Positions 5,683 through 9,056 of a DNA stretch of 9,056 bases are shown here, piece by piece. The stretch comes from JBCCJA01 sp039045975. GTDB lineage: Bacteria; Planctomycetota; Planctomycetia; Planctomycetales; Planctomycetaceae. Position 1 is the stretch's first letter. Each line of letters starts with the position of its first letter. The notes under the pieces are model-generated. The model was not told the origin of the DNA. It saw only the letters and a list, made by a program, of their open reading frames with translations, and did not search any database. The stretch covers positions 1-9,056 of the forward strand of contig JBCCJA010000093.1 in NCBI GenBank assembly GCA_039045975.1, written 5' to 3'. Made by a program: the position numbers and the translations under genes.

Positions 5683-6282
5683 TTACGGCGTCGGGTCGTC
5701 GAACGTCGGGAACACGCTTTCGTCGTCCGACGTCGGCTCGGCTTCGGCGGCCGGTTCCGCCGCGGTCTTCTGAGCCGTCGGCTCCGTCGCCCGCTTCACG
5801 ATCACCCGTCGGCCCTCGATCGCGACGACTTCGACCCGGTCTCCGGCCGCGGGCAGCGGCCCACGCGCGTCGGCGTGCAGCCGCTCGCCGCCGACCTCGA
5901 TGATGCCCCCCGGCATGTGCGGCGTGACTGCCGTGCCGACCGTGCCGACCAATTTTTGGAGCCGTTCACGATCGTCGGCGTAGGGGTCGACCTCCTCCGG
6001 CTTCGGGCCTTCGAGCATCATCCGCCGCCCGAACGGCGTCCGCGGCAAGACCCAGAACGCGATCAGCACCGTCGTCGGCACCGACCCGACGACGACCCCG
6101 ACGTACGCCCAGAACCATTCCGGGTGCGTCTCCCACAGGCCCGAGTAGGCCGCCGAGATCGACGCCCCGAGCGCCGCGAACGTCAGGATCGCGAGGATCC
6201 CGCCCGACGGCAGGAACACCTCCGCGATCAAGATCCCGAGGCCGAGCAGCAGGAAGATCACGGCCAACGCCAGCGGCGGCAT
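5683..6282 (-). CDS. NfeD family membrane protein (short form)
   Basis: A 199-residue protein with three hydrophobic segments (about residues 5-24, 29-46 and 58-80) followed by an NfeD-type OB domain (about 111-165) containing GTVGTAVTPHMPGGIIEVGGE, the GD between the later strands, and VVAIEGRRVIVKR. The serine-protease domain of long NfeD proteins is absent, so it is the short NfeD1b class that partners with flotillin-like proteins. An acidic, Ala/Pro-rich tail (166-199) is probably disordered. The ATG at 6282 has a GGAG site five bases upstream. It is 36 bases downstream of the esterase gene and 122 bases upstream of floA, all on one strand. The expected role is assisting FloA at membrane microdomains; the molecular activity of short NfeD proteins is not established. 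Confidence 0.92.
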   Translation of the reverse strand: MPPLALAVIFLLLGLGILIAEVFLPSGGILAILTFAALGASISAAYSGLWETHPEWFWAYVGVVVGSVPTTVLIAFWVLPRTPFGRRMMLEGPKPEEVDPYADDRERLQKLVGTVGTAVTPHMPGGIIEVGGERLHADARGPLPAAGDRVEVVAIEGRRVIVKRATEPTAQKTAAEPAAEAEPTSDDESVFPTFDDPTP

Positions 6283-6287
6283 GGGGA

Positions 6288-6291
6288 CTCC
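6288..6291 (-). promoter_or_regulatory. Ribosome binding site of the nfeD gene
   Basis: GGAG on the minus strand, five bases before the ATG at 6282, in the 36-base gap after the esterase stop. It supports that start. Confidence 0.5.
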
Positions 6292-6318
6292 GGCGGAATG
6301 AAGGGCGGGGCTTTGCCT

Positions 6319-7311
6319 TCACTCTATCGCCGTCGCCCGCTCGAAAAACGCCCAGGCCAGTTCCACCCCCTCGGCGTCGCGGCATTGCGTGCCGATCATC
6401 CGCCGCATCAGGAAGCCGTCGCGGACCCGGAATTCCGCCGACGGCATGCAGTGCCCGCCGCCGGTCACCTCGTACAGCCAGACCGGGGCCCCGCCCGCGC
6501 CGGCCGGGTATTTCGTCAGCGTGATGCGGCAGCCGTCGTCGTGGTCGACGTCTGCCAGCGGCGTGACCTCGGCGAGGTCGGCCCACGCCCGGTTCGCGTC
6601 GACCCACCAGGCGACCGTCTCCGCCGTCGAACGCTGGTCGGACGAGCCGGGCAGGATCGGCCCGCCGTCCCACTTGATGAGCGGGTCGTCGGTCCCGTTG
6701 CAGATCATCAGTGGCGTCGGGGCTTCGGGTACCGCCACGTGGCGGCTCTCTTCAGGCAGCGTCGCGACGAACGCCGCCCCGGCGGCGAACAGCCCGGGAC
6801 GCTCCACGAGCACGCGGAACGTCATCATCCCGCCGTTCGAACCGCCGGTGACGAACGTGCGAGCCGGGTCCGTCTCGTACTTCGCGTGGACGTGGCCGAC
6901 GAGCGTTTCGAGGAAGCCGACGTCGTCGGCCTTCGACCCGGGGCCGTCTTCGCGGATGTCGTTCCAGTTCTGGCGGTCGCCGTCGGAGGCGACGCCCTGG
7001 CGGGCCATCGCGTTCGGCACGACGAGGAGGGCGCCCTCGCGGGCACAGAGGTCAGGCCACGCGCCGGTCCCGGGCGAGTCGGGCCGCCCGATTTTCCGCA
7101 TCGACCCCATCCCGCCGTGGAGCACGACGACGACCGCGGCGTCGACGGGCAGGTCGGCCGGCTCGTAGACGCGGTACCAGCGTTCTTCGCCGTCGTGCGG
7201 GATCGCGTGCTCGCTCCACCCGGGCGGGAGCGGTTCGTCGCCGAGGGCCCGCAACGCCGGGATCAACACGGCCACGCCCAGGCAGCAGACGAAAAATCGC
7301 AGCGGAGTCAC
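6319..7311 (-). CDS. Secreted alpha/beta-hydrolase, PHB depolymerase/feruloyl esterase-like (LpqC type)
   Basis: A 330-residue esterase of the poly(3-hydroxybutyrate) depolymerase-like family (COG3509/LpqC, related to CE1 feruloyl esterases). A signal peptide is clear: TPLRFF, a hydrophobic core and a likely cut after RALG near residue 24, so it is exported. Visible family marks are the oxyanion HGG (65-67), NWND (115-118), DDVGFL (129-134), the nucleophile S158 in GGSNGG (a GxSxG elbow), the acid D209 in NGTDDP and the catalytic H287 in GGGHCMP. The likely reaction is hydrolysis of an ester in a polymer or plant-type substrate; I cannot tell which. The frame is open up to 7557, but that stretch overlaps the divergent SDR gene, and the only start placing the signal peptide at the N-terminus is GTG at 7311. 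It is first in the minus-strand run that continues into nfeD after 36 bases. Confidence 0.88.
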   Translation of the reverse strand: MTPLRFFVCCLGVAVLIPALRALGDEPLPPGWSEHAIPHDGEERWYRVYEPADLPVDAAVVVVLHGGMGSMRKIGRPDSPGTGAWPDLCAREGALLVVPNAMARQGVASDGDRQNWNDIREDGPGSKADDVGFLETLVGHVHAKYETDPARTFVTGGSNGGMMTFRVLVERPGLFAAGAAFVATLPEESRHVAVPEAPTPLMICNGTDDPLIKWDGGPILPGSSDQRSTAETVAWWVDANRAWADLAEVTPLADVDHDDGCRITLTKYPAGAGGAPVWLYEVTGGGHCMPSAEFRVRDGFLMRRMIGTQCRDAEGVELAWAFFERATAIE

Positions 7312-7398
7312 CGGTCTGTCCCCGGAATGGTCGTCGATCTCTGCAGGAAACCCCGCGACCCGGCCCGTGTTCCGCCCGGACCGCCTACGATTCCGCCG
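7312..7398. promoter_or_regulatory. Divergent intergenic region between esterase and SDR genes
   Basis: These 87 bases separate two divergent starts and must hold promoters for both unless either is read from further away. On the + strand TACGAT at 7386-7391 lies seven bases before the SDR ATG, which would place transcription start at or next to the ATG. There is no Shine-Dalgarno before either start. I found no convincing -35 hexamer, operator palindrome or minus-strand -10 here. Confidence 0.4.
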
Positions 7399-8865
7399 AT
7401 GAAACCCGACCTCCCGCATCCCGCCCACGTGCTCGTCCTCGGGGCGACCGGTTACGTCGGCGGCCGCCTCGTGCCGCGGCTGCTCGAAGAGGGACATCAC
7501 GTCCGCTGCCTCGTCCGCAGCCCAGAAAAACTCGACGTGCACGCGTGGCGGTCGCACGACCGGCTGGAGGTCGTCCGCGGCGACCTCGGCGACATCGAGT
7601 CGTTACGGGCCGCGGTCGCCGGTGTTGATGCGGTGTACTACCTGGTGCACTCGATGATCGCCGCCGGGGGCGATTACGCCGCCGAGGACCGCCGGCTCGC
7701 CCGGAACCTCGTCCGTGCCGTTGTGGGATCGGGTTGTAAACGGCTGATCTATCTCGGCGGTCTCGGCGAGACCGGGCCCGACTTATCGGACCACCTCGCG
7801 AGCCGACGCGAGGTCGCCGACGTGCTCGAATCGTCCGGCGTCCCGACGACGGTCTTCCGGGCCGCGATGGTCATCGGCTCCGGCTCGGCGTCGTTCGAGA
7901 TCTTGAGATATCTGGTTCACCGCCTGCCGGTGATGGTGACCCCGAAATGGGTCCGCACGGAGACACAGCCGATCGCGATCCGCGACGTGCTGCGTTACCT
8001 CGTGCAGTGCCTGTCGGTCCCGGAGACGGCCGGGCGGACGCTCGATATCGGCGGCCCGGGCGTGCTGACGTATCAGGCCATGATGCAGATCATGGCCGAA
8101 GAGATCGGCCTGTCGCGGCGGATCATATTCCCGGTCCCGGTGCTGACGCCGAATTTGAGTTCGCATTGGATCGGTCTCGTCACGCCGGTCACGAACAAGA
8201 TCGCCCGCCCGCTCGCCGAAGGTCTTAAGAATAGGACCGTCTGCCGGTCGCACGACGCCGTACTCTTAATGCCCGGACCCGAACTTTTCGACGCCCGTCA
8301 GGCGATCCGGGCCGCGATCGGCAAGATCGAGGCCGGCGACATCGAGACGCGGTGGTCAACCGCCGGCGCGATCCCGGGCGACCCCGACTGGTCGGGCGGG
8401 ACGGTTTTTAAAGACGAGCGATCGGCCGAGGTCGACGCGCCGCCGGCGTCGGCGTTCGCCGCGCTTTGTCGCATCGGCGGGGACCGCGGCTATTGGGGTG
8501 CGGACTGGTTGTGGCGGATCCGCGGCTGGATGGACCAGGTCATCGGCGGCCCGGGGCTGCGGCGTGGCCGTCGGCATCCCGATCAGCTCTCGTTCGGCGA
8601 GGCGGTCGACTTCTGGCGGGTCAACGGCTTCGACCGCGATCGTCTCTTAAAATTACACGCCGAGATGTGGGTGCCCGGCGACGCGGAACTCGAATTTAGA
8701 GTCGAGGCGGTCGGCGACGCCCGGACCCGGGTGACACAGACGGCCCGCTTCCGCCCGCTCGGGCTGTTGGGCATCGCCTATTGGTACGCGGTGCTCCCTC
8801 TGCACGCGTTCGTCTTCCCGACGATGCTCCGTGGAATTAAACGAGACGCCGAGGCGGCGGTCTGA
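7399..8865 (+). CDS. NAD(P)-binding atypical SDR fused to a DUF2867 domain
   Basis: A 488-residue two-domain protein. Residues about 8-310 form an atypical (SDR_a-type) Rossmann domain: VLVLGATGYVGG with G15/G18/G21 binding the dinucleotide, basic R37 and R40 after the second strand (favouring NADPH), and the GDL (61-63) and DAVYYLVHS (77-85) blocks. The classical YxxxK is not evident; the matching place reads HLASR (132-136), as often in this subgroup, so it may bind rather than reduce. Residues about 335-485 are a DUF2867 domain, an SRPBCC-like lipid- or ligand-binding module, with GYWGADWLWRIRGWMDQ (364-380), a DFWRV block and a hydrophobic C-terminal YWYAVLPLHAFVFP. This architecture is a known conserved combination. 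The frame is open upstream to 5665 because it runs antisense to other genes; the ATG at 7399 starts just before the first beta strand. Substrate unknown. Confidence 0.92.
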   Translation: MKPDLPHPAHVLVLGATGYVGGRLVPRLLEEGHHVRCLVRSPEKLDVHAWRSHDRLEVVRGDLGDIESLRAAVAGVDAVYYLVHSMIAAGGDYAAEDRRLARNLVRAVVGSGCKRLIYLGGLGETGPDLSDHLASRREVADVLESSGVPTTVFRAAMVIGSGSASFEILRYLVHRLPVMVTPKWVRTETQPIAIRDVLRYLVQCLSVPETAGRTLDIGGPGVLTYQAMMQIMAEEIGLSRRIIFPVPVLTPNLSSHWIGLVTPVTNKIARPLAEGLKNRTVCRSHDAVLLMPGPELFDARQAIRAAIGKIEAGDIETRWSTAGAIPGDPDWSGGTVFKDERSAEVDAPPASAFAALCRIGGDRGYWGADWLWRIRGWMDQVIGGPGLRRGRRHPDQLSFGEAVDFWRVNGFDRDRLLKLHAEMWVPGDAELEFRVEAVGDARTRVTQTARFRPLGLLGIAYWYAVLPLHAFVFPTMLRGIKRDAEAAV

Positions 8866-9056
8866 TTTAACGTGCGGGGCCGGGTCGCCGACTTGCGGGC
8901 ACACCCGTCCGTTTATCGACCCTTCGCGTGACGAGGATTTTGCATTAAGCGATGTCGGTCGTGAGTGAGGCGGTGTGGAAGATCGCGAGTTTGGCCGTCA
9001 CGAACGGCCTTACGCGGCGGAACCGGCGTACCCACGGCGGCAGCGTCGTCAGGCCC
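8866..9056. other. Right-edge region, possible end of a further gene, unresolved
   Basis: After the SDR stop the DNA has no terminator hairpin that I can see. From 8945-8947 (a minus-strand TAA) to the window edge the minus strand is open for 36 codons, ending in AIFHTASLTTDIA. On the + strand an ATG at 8952 is also open to the edge, starting MSVVSEAVWKIASLAV. Both frames end codons almost always in G or C, so base use does not decide. At most one is likely to be real, and I recognise neither product. I weakly favour the minus-strand 3' end because no ribosome binding site is well placed for the + strand ATG. Confidence 0.3.

Noticed and set aside
5665..7398. A + strand frame open for 1734 bases in front of the SDR gene, which would make a 1066-residue fusion protein
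   Set aside because: It runs antisense to the well-recognised NfeD and esterase genes, its translation is low-complexity Arg/Pro/Asp-rich with no domain, and the SDR fold begins right after the ATG at 7399. The absence of stops follows from high GC in the antisense frame.
7312..7557. N-terminal extension of the esterase up to an ATG at 7557
   Set aside because: It would overlap the SDR gene by more than 150 bases and would bury the signal peptide 80 residues inside the protein. GTG at 7311 places the signal peptide at the start.

Overview
The window is about 9 kb of very GC-rich bacterial DNA that reads like a chromosomal stretch of a planctomycete (Planctomycetota). This rests on gene families I recognise: a flotillin-like FloA with a short NfeD partner, followed by a coiled-coil membrane protein whose C-terminal motif I know mainly from planctomycetes. 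Weak or absent Shine-Dalgarno sites and hairpin repeats of a type common in such genomes fit too. I could not run a search, so the assignment is by recognition only.

Layout, left to right. Positions 1-301 hold no gene; they carry a cluster of GC-rich hairpin repeats (two near-identical 44-bp copies flanking a different hairpin). A carotenoid cleavage oxygenase follows on the + strand (302-1738). It converges on a minus-strand pair: a glycosyltransferase (2402-3511) whose stop overlaps the GTG start of a DUF7002-like protein (1773-2405). Further right, still on the minus strand, is a run of five genes read from 7311 down to 3581: a secreted PHB-depolymerase-like esterase, NfeD, FloA, a 45-residue single-span protein, and a proline-rich coiled-coil membrane protein. 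FloA also has a perfect TATAAT hexamer of its own upstream. Diverging from the esterase on the + strand is an NAD(P)-binding SDR fused to a DUF2867 domain (7399-8865). The last 190 bases are ambiguous and may hold one end of a further gene.

Functionally, NfeD and FloA are the known pair that builds flotillin membrane microdomains. The small and coiled-coil proteins sit close behind floA and are probably accessory membrane factors. The esterase, glycosyltransferase and carotenoid oxygenase could act on envelope or lipid substrates, but nothing in the sequence proves a link to the microdomain genes. I see no phage, transposase, CRISPR, tRNA or rRNA. The least described parts are the floA-adjacent small proteins and the DUF7002-like gene, which has an ADP-ribosyltransferase-like motif layout, lower GC than its partner and a four-base overlap with the glycosyltransferase.
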